From assembly GCA_964613215.1 (NCBI GenBank), contig CAZTHK010000004.1, positions 1 through 64,000 of the forward strand: a DNA stretch of 64,000 nucleotides. The letters are read 5' to 3'. Under the pieces are notes generated by a model that ran no database searches, had not been told where the DNA came from, and saw only the letters and a list, made by a program, of their open reading frames with translations. Below, one piece after another: positions 37,608 through 47,000 of the stretch; position 1 is the first letter of the stretch, and each line of letters opens with the position of its first letter. This stretch comes from CAZTHK01 sp964613215. Its GTDB lineage: Bacteria; Krumholzibacteriota; Krumholzibacteriia; Krumholzibacteriales; CAZTHK01. Position numbers and translations under genes: made by a program.

Positions 37608-38954
37608 ATGGATAGATTACAAATACCATATGAAAATGTGCTTCATCATCCCCTGGATTTCGATAAAGATGAATTCAACTCCCTGCTGAGACGTCAGATA
37701 GAAGATCCAGAGGGTCATCCTGTGATGATTGAGGTGTTCAACCGGTACATACAGTATCTCCTGTTTATCAGGGAGAGGATGCTTTACTGGGCGGGTGTCA
37801 ACAGGGGAGACGGATTCAGAGGGATAAATATCCGGGACCTTTTCATTTCACTTAAGCGTACCCAGTTTCCCCAGATTATAACTTACCGTTCTAATCTCCT
37901 GCTGTTTCATTCCATGCTGGTATACCTCCAGAAAAAACCGGATCTGAAGGTTAACTCCTCCCTGGTCGACCTGGACGAGATCCTGGATAAATATGAACGA
38001 AGAAAGAAAAGCGCCCTGATTACGGCATACCAGCCCGGCAATTTTCTTATACTGCGATACAGGAAGGGGCGGCCGGCTGCCTGTTTCTCCGAAAATACCA
38101 TAAAATACTGCCGGGACTCAAATGTGAGGGAAGAGTTTCTGGTCAGGGTCTATACCCTCTCGTCCCACCACCCCTTCGAGCTTAATACCTTCGAAGATCT
38201 ATCCGTCACTCATGCCAGGGATAGCAAGAGTGTACCACGGGATTATCAGGGCACCATATCTTCATACTTTCTGCAGCTGCCGCCCAGGCTGGTGGTCAAA
38301 CTCAAGGGAAGACCCCTGAAGACCTACACCTTCACCGGAAAATCCATGACCATAGGCCGCCACCGGGAAAATGACATAGTAATCGATAATCTCAGCGTTT
38401 CCAGAAAACACGCCAGAATAAATCATGTGCGGGGTGAATACATCCTGACCGATCTTCAGAGCAAGAATGGCACTCGCCTTCAGGGTGAACCTGTAGAGGA
38501 AGCTAAGCTTTCCTCCGGAGATGTCATTACGGTGGGAAAATACCAGGTGGTATTCAAAACCAGCAGTGCAGAAGAACAGCGGGTCGATGAACTGGATCAG
38601 ACGGTGATAATACCCGGATTCCACAACCGCGAACAGGAATCCAGCATGAATATAAACTGCCCTCTCTCTGCTGAAACAAACCCTGTCCTCTACCGGAGAT
38701 CGAATCACAAATGCATCAACCTGATTAATCAAAAGACCACTATCGGAAGGGGCAGCCAGGCAGACATTAAACTGGGAGGCTTTCTTACTCCCCGGGAAAT
38801 AGCCCTGATCGCGAAGGTGGGAGACGACTACATCTTCAGGAAAACATCCAGCCGCAGAAAGATCAGGATAAACGGGGAAGAGACGGAGGAGAAGGTGCTG
38901 GAAGAAGAAGATCTTATCGCTATAGGGAAGGAAGAATTCGTATTCAAATATTGA
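37608..38954 (+). CDS. FHA-domain protein
   Basis: 448 aa. A canonical FHA domain spans about 230-318 (TIGRHRENDIVI, SVSRKHARI, DLQSKNGT), a reader of phosphothreonine. A second, degenerate FHA-like domain lies at about 375-448 (TIGRGSQADI, but TPREIAL instead of SxRH). The N-terminal 200 residues are unidentified. Four bases after its stop begins the phosphoesterase gene, itself overlapping a Ser/Thr kinase gene, so it likely reads that kinase's phosphorylation. Confidence 0.82.
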   Translation: MDRLQIPYENVLHHPLDFDKDEFNSLLRRQIEDPEGHPVMIEVFNRYIQYLLFIRERMLYWAGVNRGDGFRGINIRDLFISLKRTQFPQIITYRSNLLLFHSMLVYLQKKPDLKVNSSLVDLDEILDKYERRKKSALITAYQPGNFLILRYRKGRPAACFSENTIKYCRDSNVREEFLVRVYTLSSHHPFELNTFEDLSVTHARDSKSVPRDYQGTISSYFLQLPPRLVVKLKGRPLKTYTFTGKSMTIGRHRENDIVIDNLSVSRKHARINHVRGEYILTDLQSKNGTRLQGEPVEEAKLSSGDVITVGKYQVVFKTSSAEEQRVDELDQTVIIPGFHNREQESSMNINCPLSAETNPVLYRRSNHKCINLINQKTTIGRGSQADIKLGGFLTPREIALIAKVGDDYIFRKTSSRRKIRINGEETEEKVLEEEDLIAIGKEEFVFKY

Positions 38955-38958
38955 TATC

Positions 38959-39684
38959 ATGAGATACCTGATCTTTTCAGACATTCACGCCAACCTGGAA
39001 GCCCTGGAAAATATCACCGAGGAGATAAATGTCCTCAATCCGGATATAGTGGTATCACTGGGGGATGTAGTCGGATATGGAGCAAACCCCGCCGAATGTG
39101 TTGATCTGGTAGAGGAATACAGCCATATAAAAATCTGCGGCAACCATGACCTGGCCGCCACCGGGGTGCTCAGCGCAGGTAATTTCAACGAAACCGCCAG
39201 AAGGGCAATCGCCTGGACCGGCCAATCACTGGACTCCCTGCGGATGGAACAGCTGGAGGACTATGATCCGGTACGAAGGTACAGCGATTGCATATTCGCT
39301 CATTCCAGTCCGGTTTCCCCCCTGGACTGGGAGTATATATTAACCAAGAACCAGGCCCGTGAGATATTTGAAAAAACATCAGAGAAGTTCATCATCGTCG
39401 GGCATACTCACATACCCGGCATAATTATTTACGATTCGGGGAAATGCCGGGTGGAGCACTCCTCCAGAGTGGCCATTCAACCGGGAATCAGATATCTGAT
39501 AAATGTGGGGAGTGTGGGTCAGCCACGGGACGGGGTAGCGGCGGCCAGTTATGCAATGCTGGATGAGAAGAGACAGCGCTTGTCCCTCCGCCGTATCCCC
39601 TATGACGTCCGTTCCGCTCAGGAAAAGATACGTTCGGCCGGTCTTCCCGAATCGCTGGCTACCAGGCTGGTGACGGCAAAATGA
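38959..39684 (+). CDS. Calcineurin-like metallophosphoesterase (YfcE/MJ0936 type)
   Basis: 241 aa. Metal-binding motifs are in order: FSDIHANLEAL, GDVVGYG, CGNHD, and GHTHIPG near the C-terminus. Such enzymes hydrolyse phosphoesters or phosphoproteins with two metals. Its stop overlaps the kinase start (ATGA), so kinase and phosphoesterase are co-translated and could be antagonists. Confidence 0.85.
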   Translation: MRYLIFSDIHANLEALENITEEINVLNPDIVVSLGDVVGYGANPAECVDLVEEYSHIKICGNHDLAATGVLSAGNFNETARRAIAWTGQSLDSLRMEQLEDYDPVRRYSDCIFAHSSPVSPLDWEYILTKNQAREIFEKTSEKFIIVGHTHIPGIIIYDSGKCRVEHSSRVAIQPGIRYLINVGSVGQPRDGVAAASYAMLDEKRQRLSLRRIPYDVRSAQEKIRSAGLPESLATRLVTAK

Positions 39685-41459
39685 ATCAGAATAATTCACC
39701 AGATTACAGAATAATCAGCACCCTCGCAACCGGCGGAACAGCAGTGCTGTACAAGGCTATTCAGACATCCCTGGACCGGCCGGTGGTAATCAAGCGGCTT
39801 CACTCTCACCTTACCTCGGATGCCAGTTTTACCGGAAGATTCGAGCTGGAGGCCAAGGCAGCCGCCAGCCTGGACCATGAAAATATAGTAACAATTATTG
39901 ACTTCGGATCATCCGGTAACGGTTACTACATAGTAATGGAATACATTCAGGGCATCAGTCTGAAAAAGATAATAGAACATTGGGGATACCTGGATGAAAA
40001 AGCTGCCCTGATGATATGCTATCATATCTGCATGGGATTGGACCATGCCCACCAGAGGGGTATAATTCACCGGGATATCAAACCGGCCAACATCATGATC
40101 ACAAACCAGGGCCAGATCAAGATTACTGACTTTGGCCTGGTAAAGTTACACCAGAGCAAGAGCAACCATACCGTTGCTGACTCGCTGATAGGCACTCCCC
40201 TGTACATGTCTCCGGAACAGGCCATCGGCGATAATATAGACGGAAGGAGCGATATCTTCTCCGTAGGCACCATCTGTTATGAAATGCTCACCGGGGTCCA
40301 GCCCTTCGGGGGAGATAACTATGCAGCGGTAATACAGAATATTATTAACAGGAAACCGCCTCCCCCCTCTGCCATAGGTTCGCACCCCGGTGCAGAGGCG
40401 GAATCCATTGTGATGAAAACATTGAACCGGGATCCTTCCAGAAGATACAGAACAGCTCTGGAGATGGCCAGGGCTATCGAATCCTTCCTGGGGCATGAAG
40501 AAATATCATCTTCGCGGGATAGGATTGCTTCACTGATCAGAGGCAAACCGGACAGAACGGTTAAACAAAACGACAGGAAATCTGAATCAGAGAAGAGAAA
40601 AAAGTCGTTTGTGCCATTTGGCATCGCGGTGGCGGCGGTAGTGCTTGCCGCTGTTCTGCTGGGATTAAATCCCTCCGGATGGCACAGGATAAAAAATAAA
40701 ATTAATTCAGTATTCGGAGCAAACCCCTCACCCCCTCCGGGTCAACTTATGGAAGCGGCCGGTGGAGGCGGTCCGGGAAACCGGGTTGAAATTTTCAACC
40801 GGGAAGATCCCGCCCCGTCCCCCGCCAGGGCAACCGTCCCCCCCGCCGGGGAAGCAGCCAAAGATACCGTATCGAATCAAACCTCCACGCCGCCCGGATC
40901 TTCAGAGGCAGTACCGGACAATGCATCTTCGCCCCCTGCCTCCTCCGAACCGGTTGATACAACCGGGACCGGTGAAACCACCAGTACGGCAGTCAGACCC
41001 GCCGGGGAATCCCAGAGGGCGGCCACCGGTTATATCGATATATACATCACTCCGGAGGCCGATATCGAAGTTGACGGGAAGCAAAGAGCCTATGGGAACC
41101 GGTTCGGACCGGCAGAGTTGCCGGTTGGAGAACATGAAATCATTTGCCGTAAGATCGATTACCGTACTTACCGGGAAATACTCCACATTCAGAAATCGGA
41201 ACTTTCCCGGAGGCATATTATACTTCAGAAGAAGACCGGGACAGTGGCCATAAATACCATTCAAGGTGTCAGTGTGTATATTAATGGAGAGTATAGAGGG
41301 ATCACCCCGTTAAATTCCCCCTTCAATCTTCCGGTGGGTTATCACTCCATTCAGCTTAAAAAGACCGGATTCCGCCATTGGACCAACAAGATAAACCTGG
41401 CGGAAAATGACACCGTTCGTTTAAATATCAGTCTGACCAGGCTGAGAACACCCCATTGA
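39681..41459 (+). CDS. Transmembrane Ser/Thr protein kinase with PEGA domains
   Basis: 592 aa. An N-terminal PknB-like kinase (about 10-270) has HRDIKPAN (H130) and DFG at 150-152. A basic linker leads to a membrane helix (about 310-329), a Pro/Thr/Ser-rich stretch, and two PEGA repeats (about 452-592; GYIDIYITPEADIEVDG and GTVAINTIQGVSVYING). The C-terminus is thus outside the membrane and probably senses or anchors at the envelope. All catalytic motifs are intact. The 3' end overlaps a remnant glycosyltransferase on the other strand by 39 bp. Confidence 0.88.
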   Translation: MNQNNSPDYRIISTLATGGTAVLYKAIQTSLDRPVVIKRLHSHLTSDASFTGRFELEAKAAASLDHENIVTIIDFGSSGNGYYIVMEYIQGISLKKIIEHWGYLDEKAALMICYHICMGLDHAHQRGIIHRDIKPANIMITNQGQIKITDFGLVKLHQSKSNHTVADSLIGTPLYMSPEQAIGDNIDGRSDIFSVGTICYEMLTGVQPFGGDNYAAVIQNIINRKPPPPSAIGSHPGAEAESIVMKTLNRDPSRRYRTALEMARAIESFLGHEEISSSRDRIASLIRGKPDRTVKQNDRKSESEKRKKSFVPFGIAVAAVVLAAVLLGLNPSGWHRIKNKINSVFGANPSPPPGQLMEAAGGGGPGNRVEIFNREDPAPSPARATVPPAGEAAKDTVSNQTSTPPGSSEAVPDNASSPPASSEPVDTTGTGETTSTAVRPAGESQRAATGYIDIYITPEADIEVDGKQRAYGNRFGPAELPVGEHEIICRKIDYRTYREILHIQKSELSRRHIILQKKTGTVAINTIQGVSVYINGEYRGITPLNSPFNLPVGYHSIQLKKTGFRHWTNKINLAENDTVRLNISLTRLRTPH

Positions 41460-41870
41460 ATCCCGGGAGGCGGAGAACGCCTGTTCCACGGTAACCGATT
41501 CGATTCGGGAATCATCCTGCCTGACCGCCACCACATTTTCCCCTGCCGGCTTCCATCTGGAAGAAGCGGTAGGACCGAAAACAGCCACACACCGGGCCCC
41601 CACCCCACCGGCGATATGCATAATCCCTGTGTCGTTACAGAGAGTCAGGAGGGCTTTCCTCATAATCCCACCAAGCATTCCCACCGGGGGATGGTAGATT
41701 ACCGCCTCAGCCTGTCCATAGGATCGCAGAAATTCATCCACACGAGGCCGGGCAACCGGTCCTCCCACCACTATCACACCGAGAGGCTGTATTCGGCGCA
41801 ACCGCTTTATAACCTTTGCAAAACTGGAAGGGGGGCAGGAGTAATTTGCCCCTCTTTTCAATCTTCTCAA
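41421..41870 (-). pseudogene. Truncated glycosyltransferase family 9 (heptosyltransferase-like) remnant
   Basis: Only the C-terminal part of a GT9 protein is present (149 codons against about 350 normally). The hallmark NDTGIMHIAGGVG...VAVFGPTASSRWKPAG is intact. A TAA lies just upstream of the first codons and only about 140 bp separate it from rsgA, so the N-terminal half is missing. The apparent TTG start has no ribosome-binding site. Decay after deletion is the simplest reading. Confidence 0.75.
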
Positions 41871-41895
41871 GCATTACCAAAACTGATTATTTTAT

Positions 41896-41916
41896 AAAAA
41901 AGCGGAACATTTCCGC
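41896..41916 (-). terminator. Rho-independent terminator downstream of rsgA
   Basis: On the minus strand GCGGAA, a three-base loop and TTCCGC form a stem, followed by TTTTTT. It lies about 95 bp after the rsgA stop codon. Confidence 0.7.
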
Positions 41917-41983
41917 CGGCTCCTGCGTAATAACAGTCAGAGAGCGGATTGTTTGCCCCGACGCACTTCAATCCTCCTTGTGG

Positions 41984-42010
41984 GGGGTGATCGGCAGATC
42001 ACCCCTTTTT
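41984..42010 (+). terminator. Rho-independent terminator, plus strand
   Basis: GGGGTGATC (41984-41992), loop GGCA, GATCACCCC (41997-42005), then five T. It would end plus-strand transcription from the kinase operon before it runs into rsgA, whose stop codon it touches. Confidence 0.75.
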
Positions 42011-42942
42011 CATTCGTTTCTCCTGGGCAGGGTTTGGAGAATTCTCAAATATCTGTGATACCGGCCGGAGTCTATCTTACCATTTTCCACTGCTTCCTTC
42101 ACTCCACATTTCGGCTCATGGCTGTGGGTACAGCCTTTGAAATGACAGTACTGCTGATATTCCCTGAAATCCCTGAAATAATCACCCAGGGTTACCTGAG
42201 AGACTCCCCATATGCCGAATTCCCTCAACCCTGGAGTATCCCCCAGATAACCCCCCTCCGGAAGAGGATGAAGCTCGAAGTGAGAGGTTGTATGCCTTCC
42301 CTTGCCGGTTTTACTGCTGACCATCCCGATCTTGACCTCCACCTCCGGGTGAATTGCGTTAACCATGGAGGTTTTCCCCGTCCCGGAGGGTCCTGTCATA
42401 ATGGATATCTTTCCCTTCATCATATTCTTCAGGCTACCCAGGTTGGTCCCTTCCTTAACACTGCAGAGCACCACCCGGTAATCCATATCCCGGTAAACTC
42501 TCAATTCTTCTTCCACCATACTGCTATGTTCAACCAGATCCATCTTATTTATACATATCACCGGGTCCATCCCCCCCCTCTCGGAAGCTACCAGCATACG
42601 GTCCAGCAAACCCAGATTGAGCTGAGGCTCCCTCCGGGCAAAAACAAGCAGCACAAAATCCAGATTAGCACCCAGCAGTTTATAACTTCTTCTGCCAGAT
42701 GTGTCGGCACGGGCGAATAAGGAGCTGCGGGGATGAACTTTCTGGATGGAACCGGTGCCCTCACGCGGGTTCACTTCATCTCTGCGAATATCCACAAAGT
42801 CACCCACCACCGGCAAAACATCCTCCGGCTTCCCCTCTATTCTGAGGCGGCCCCGCAGGGAACACCTGACCTCCTCCCCTTCACAAATCACATAATAGTC
42901 TGCTCCTTTTATCCTGATTACAGTACCCGAAATTATTTCCAA
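42010..42942 (-). CDS. rsgA: Ribosome small-subunit GTPase RsgA
   Basis: 310-aa circularly permuted GTPase acting in late 30S maturation. An N-terminal OB fold precedes the G motifs in permuted order: NKMD (G4), GPSGTGKTS (G1), DTPGLREFG (G3). A C-terminal zinc knuckle has C-x4-C-x-H-x4-C (CHFKGCTHSHEPKC). The start is TTG at 42942, with GGAGAGG five bases upstream. Confidence 0.95.
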   Translation of the reverse strand: MEIISGTVIRIKGADYYVICEGEEVRCSLRGRLRIEGKPEDVLPVVGDFVDIRRDEVNPREGTGSIQKVHPRSSLFARADTSGRRSYKLLGANLDFVLLVFARREPQLNLGLLDRMLVASERGGMDPVICINKMDLVEHSSMVEEELRVYRDMDYRVVLCSVKEGTNLGSLKNMMKGKISIMTGPSGTGKTSMVNAIHPEVEVKIGMVSSKTGKGRHTTSHFELHPLPEGGYLGDTPGLREFGIWGVSQVTLGDYFRDFREYQQYCHFKGCTHSHEPKCGVKEAVENGKIDSGRYHRYLRILQTLPRRNE

Positions 42943-42994
42943 TTTGACCTCTCCATAATTTCAATAAAATATAATGGAGATTATCAAAAAATGA

Positions 42995-43023
42995 TTGTCT
43001 TTAAAAGATTAAACTGTTATACA
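42995..43023 (+). promoter_or_regulatory. Predicted promoter before ptsN-like gene
   Basis: TTGTCT, a 17-bp spacer and TATACA. The implied transcription start near 43030 is only a few bases before the first in-frame ATG (43034), which argues for a downstream start codon for the EIIA gene. Confidence 0.5.
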
Positions 43024-43033
43024 GTAATTAGAG

Positions 43034-43522
43034 ATGAAAATACTGAGAGAGGTTATGCTTAAAATGACACCGGAGAAACTGGCTGAATTCTTTGATGAAG
43101 AGCTCTGTATATTCAACCTTCGCTCACGCAAGAAGATGTCCGCTCTCAACGAGATGGTAAATCATCTGGTTGAGAAGGATAAGATCAGGGATAAAGACTT
43201 TACCATCGAAATGCTCAGAAACCGGGAGAGTCTCGGCAGCACGGGGCTGGGTAGCGGGGTGGCCTTCCCCCATGGCAGATCTCTGGCTATTCAGCAGTTG
43301 ACCCTGCTATTCGCCCGCTCCCCCGGAGGAGTGGATTTCGATGCCATGGACAGCAAACCAACCAAAATCTTTTTCCTGGTTCTGGCCCCCTCCGATAAGG
43401 GAGCACACATATATCTGGAACTGCTGAGTGAATTGATTGGGCTGGTACAGAATAAGAAAAAGCTGAAAAAACTCTATCAAGTCAAGGATTTCGAAACTTT
43501 CCAGGAAATAATAAAGGAGTAA
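43034..43522 (+). CDS. PTS EIIA domain protein, nitrogen/fructose type
   Basis: Up to 162 aa of the PTS EIIA-2 fold; the phospho-accepting His lies in GVAFPHGR (residue 80 from 43034). No permease domains are attached, as in regulatory EIIA-Ntr (PtsN). ATG 43064 would give the usual N-terminus (MTPEKLAEFFDEEL) and suits the predicted promoter; 43034 is the outermost choice. A zinc-ribbon protein gene follows after five bases. Confidence 0.82.
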   Translation: MKILREVMLKMTPEKLAEFFDEELCIFNLRSRKKMSALNEMVNHLVEKDKIRDKDFTIEMLRNRESLGSTGLGSGVAFPHGRSLAIQQLTLLFARSPGGVDFDAMDSKPTKIFFLVLAPSDKGAHIYLELLSELIGLVQNKKKLKKLYQVKDFETFQEIIKE

Positions 43523-43527
43523 TTCAT

Positions 43528-43872
43528 TTGAAAGAGGAGTACAGGCTTCTCATAGCCCTTCAGGACCTCGATCAGATGATCAAGGAGGCCAAGGATAAAT
43601 CCACCTCCCGGGAACTTAAGAATATGGGATTCGAACTTTCCGGCCTGGAAGAGCTGCAGGAGGCCCGGAAGGAACTGGAAGCCAAGATACCGAATCAGTT
43701 GCTGATAAGATACAACAAGCTTTCCCGGCATTACTCCATGGCCATATTACCAGTAACCGGCAACAAATGCCTGGGCTGTTTTGTAAAATTGCCCACATCC
43801 TTCTTCTCAGCCACTCATTCGGATGAACTGCTGACCTGTGAGAATTGCGGCAGGATGCTCTATATACCATGA
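43528..43872 (+). CDS. Short C4 zinc-ribbon protein (DUF164/CT398-like C-terminus)
   Basis: 114 aa. A helical N-terminal half leads to a zinc ribbon with CLGC and CENCGRMLY, like the C-terminal part of the CT398/DUF164 family, whose members are about 240 residues with a long coiled coil. Here the coiled coil is much reduced. The TTG start is supported by AAAGGAG eight bases upstream. Co-transcribed with the EIIA gene. Confidence 0.75.
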   Translation: MKEEYRLLIALQDLDQMIKEAKDKSTSRELKNMGFELSGLEELQEARKELEAKIPNQLLIRYNKLSRHYSMAILPVTGNKCLGCFVKLPTSFFSATHSDELLTCENCGRMLYIP

Positions 43873-43965
43873 TAACCGGTTAAATCAAATTCACCAGCAG
43901 GCCAGCCTCTCCATTTCAGGATAATATTTCAGCTATAATTAACATCATTGATATAAATATTTTTC

Positions 43966-43994
43966 TTGTGCCCCCCCGAGGTTTGGTGTAAAGT
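43966..43994 (+). promoter_or_regulatory. Possible promoter of the giant regulator gene
   Basis: TTGTGC, 17 bp and TAAAGT lie about 40 bases before the ATG at 44032, which has AGGCGGA as ribosome-binding site. The -35 is imperfect. Confidence 0.4.
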
Positions 43995-44031
43995 AATTTA
44001 ACCAGGTAAAAATTTTTACAGGCGGAAGATC

Positions 44032-47000
44032 ATGGCAAATAACAGCGAAGAAGAATCCAGCAGATATATTAGTGAGAAAAATCTCGGTGAGTTCCCTCCC
44101 TGGAGGGGAGATGTGGTTTCCGATGCACTCTGCGGCAAGAAGTATCTTCGCTTCATTCTCCCTGCTCCCCCTCATATCTCTCCCTCCCTGAACGATCTTA
44201 GAATGAGGGTAAACCTCTTCACCGCTGAAAATAAAATCATCAGGGAACCCCTTTCATTACACAAAACAGGGGAATCGATAATCTTCCTGTTACCATACAG
44301 TGATCTGATACCTTTGAAGAAATTCCTTCCCTCCATGCAGAACAAGGAAATTTCAACAAACTTAAACATTCTTACCTCCCAGATACTGGCCTGCCTCAGC
44401 AGTGGACTTGTATTCAACAACCTTACTTCTGATTCGATATTCTTTGCCGGGGGGAAACTTCTCATTCTTCCCACAACATATCTTATCCCCTTCCATATTC
44501 TGCGTTATTTCAGGGAGAAAGAAACAGAACTCTTTGATCAGAGAGCGCCGCTGAATAGGGACCTGAACAATCTGGGCAGAATACTGAAACTCTTCTCCAG
44601 ATACCTGGATAATAAGCATGGAGAGAAATGCGCCCTTCTGGCTGAAGGGCTTATAAAACTGGATCAAAACACCAGCGGGAAGGAATTCAAAAGACTACTG
44701 GATGAGCTGGCCGCATTCAGCGGTTCAGAGGCAGACACCAGCTTAATACTTTCAATGAGAAATCCCCCCTACACACCCCACCCCAACCTGGAGAACAGGA
44801 TAAAGAAAGCGGCTCTCAGGGCTTCAAACGGCGAAAGGCAGCTGATAATTCTGAAGGGAAAGACCGGCGAGGGCAAGACCTCTTTTCTGGAATATACCTA
44901 TGGTAAAATGAAAGAGGAATGGGGCCTCAAGAGCGGAACCATACTGAGTGATCCACAAATCTTCGAAAACGGTGAAGAGCTGGACTCCGGGGATGAATTC
45001 GAATTTCTTCTGGTAGACGATCACGGATACCACCAGCTTCTGGAGAGTTTCGTTATCGAGAGGGTCTTTACCGAACTTGATAACTGCCGGCTGGTCATGA
45101 TCGTAACCAACAGCGGAACTTCATCCAGATATATTGATGCTATCTGTGATATGGCTGAGAAAACAGAGTTCAACATAAACAGAATCAGACTGCCCTTCTA
45201 TGAAGATGATAAAAAGGATAAAATACTCTCCTACATCACGTCTTCAGATTCAGGAATCCCGGATTCTCCGGAAAGCCTGGGCGGCAAGATCATGTCAGCA
45301 CGGATGAGAGCCCGCAACAAAACCGGGGGAGATGGCAGCAACATACTTTCCCGGCTGGACGAAAATGAAAGATCAATTTTGACCTTCATGGCTGTGTTTA
45401 ATCATCAGATGCCACTGTCCATTCTGGAGAAGGTATATATAACCGAGGATAACGGTATCTACCGGGCTCTTCAGAATCTCCGGGCAATCGGCCTGGTAAG
45501 GGCAAAAGCGGAAAAATCCATGCTGGCCGGGGGGGAGCTCTCAGTCATCTACGGATTGGCCGGATACGGAATTGCCTCCCTGTTAAAGAAGGAGATAGAT
45601 TCATCCAGAAGGAAGAGAATACACCAGAACATAGCTTTAATTCTGAGGGAAATCGAGCAGGTCCCGGTGATCTATATGTTTTACCATCTGGCCTGTTCGG
45701 GCAAGAAAGAAGATGCTGCCGGTATTGGATACCGGCTTTTCAAAAAGTTGTTTCAGAGAAAGTGCAGCTGTGCTATCAGATGTTTTTATTACAACTTCAG
45801 GGAGGCAGAACTTGATTCTGCCCTGCCCCGGTTAACCCGCTGCAAGCTGCTTCTGGACCTGGGTAATCACTTTGCCCTTACCGGGGACGTTGATGAATCG
45901 GAAAAGCTTTTCCGGCTCTGCAGTGATGAAGCAGACGCCTCGGATGATTCGGCAGAATTCAGAGGCATCGCGGTAGAGTCGGTCCGCAAGGAATGTGAAA
46001 TTCTGGAGAAGAAGGGTGAATTCCTGAGGGGTGAAAACCTGCTCCAGGATGCGCTGGATTCCTACGGAAAATATTTACCCTCTTACGAGAGGGCAAGGCT
46101 ATACAATGATCTGGCGTGGATCCACTACCGTATCGGCCAGTACAACCGCTCCTGGGAAAACTGCCTGCTGGTTCACAAGCTTCTGTCCGACAAACAGCAT
46201 CCCGCCGAGATAGCACAGGCTTACAATCTGATGGGGGCGATAAACTGGAACCGCAGCAAGTACGAAGACGCAGTCCTCTGTCACAAGAGATGCCTCTCCC
46301 TTCGGGAGGAATTCAACGACCCTATAGGAATTGCCGCCAGCTACAATAATCTGGGTCTGGTCAACCGTTCCATGGGCAAGTTCAATCAGGCGCTGGAATA
46401 CTTCAAGAAGAGCATGGAGATAAAGAAGAAACACAACAATATGTCGGGACTGGCCGCAGCACACCTCAACCTTGCCCTGACCTATCTGGATATAGAAAAA
46501 TTAAATCAGGCGTACAGGAATGCTGCCACAGCAGCCAAGCTGGCCGAAGATACCGGCAATCAACAGCTTCTGGCGGAGGTTTACGGAACTATGGGCGAAA
46601 TAAACTTCCGGAGGGGTAACTTTGATAAAGCCAGGGAGGGATTCTTCAGAAGCCTTCACATCTGTCACAGAACCATGTCTCTCCGCGAGAAGGGGGTAAC
46701 CTTCCGGAGGCTGGCCGATCTTTGTTTTGCTGAAGGCAAGATTACCGAGGCAAAGGAACTTCTCGCTCAGGCCAGGGAGTTGAGCCAGAAGATAGATTCC
46801 CGGCTGGAGATGAACCTCCTCAACATCCTGGATGCCAAGATAAGGATCGCCGAAGGAAAGAGGGAGGAGGGAAAGCGAAAACTGGAGAGCAGTGGTATAG
46901 AATTGATGCTGCTGGGAAGGAAGAATATAGCGGCGGAGGTATCTGCGGAGATAGGAGAACTCTATCTGGAGGAGGAGAATGAACCGCTGGCCAGGGAGTA

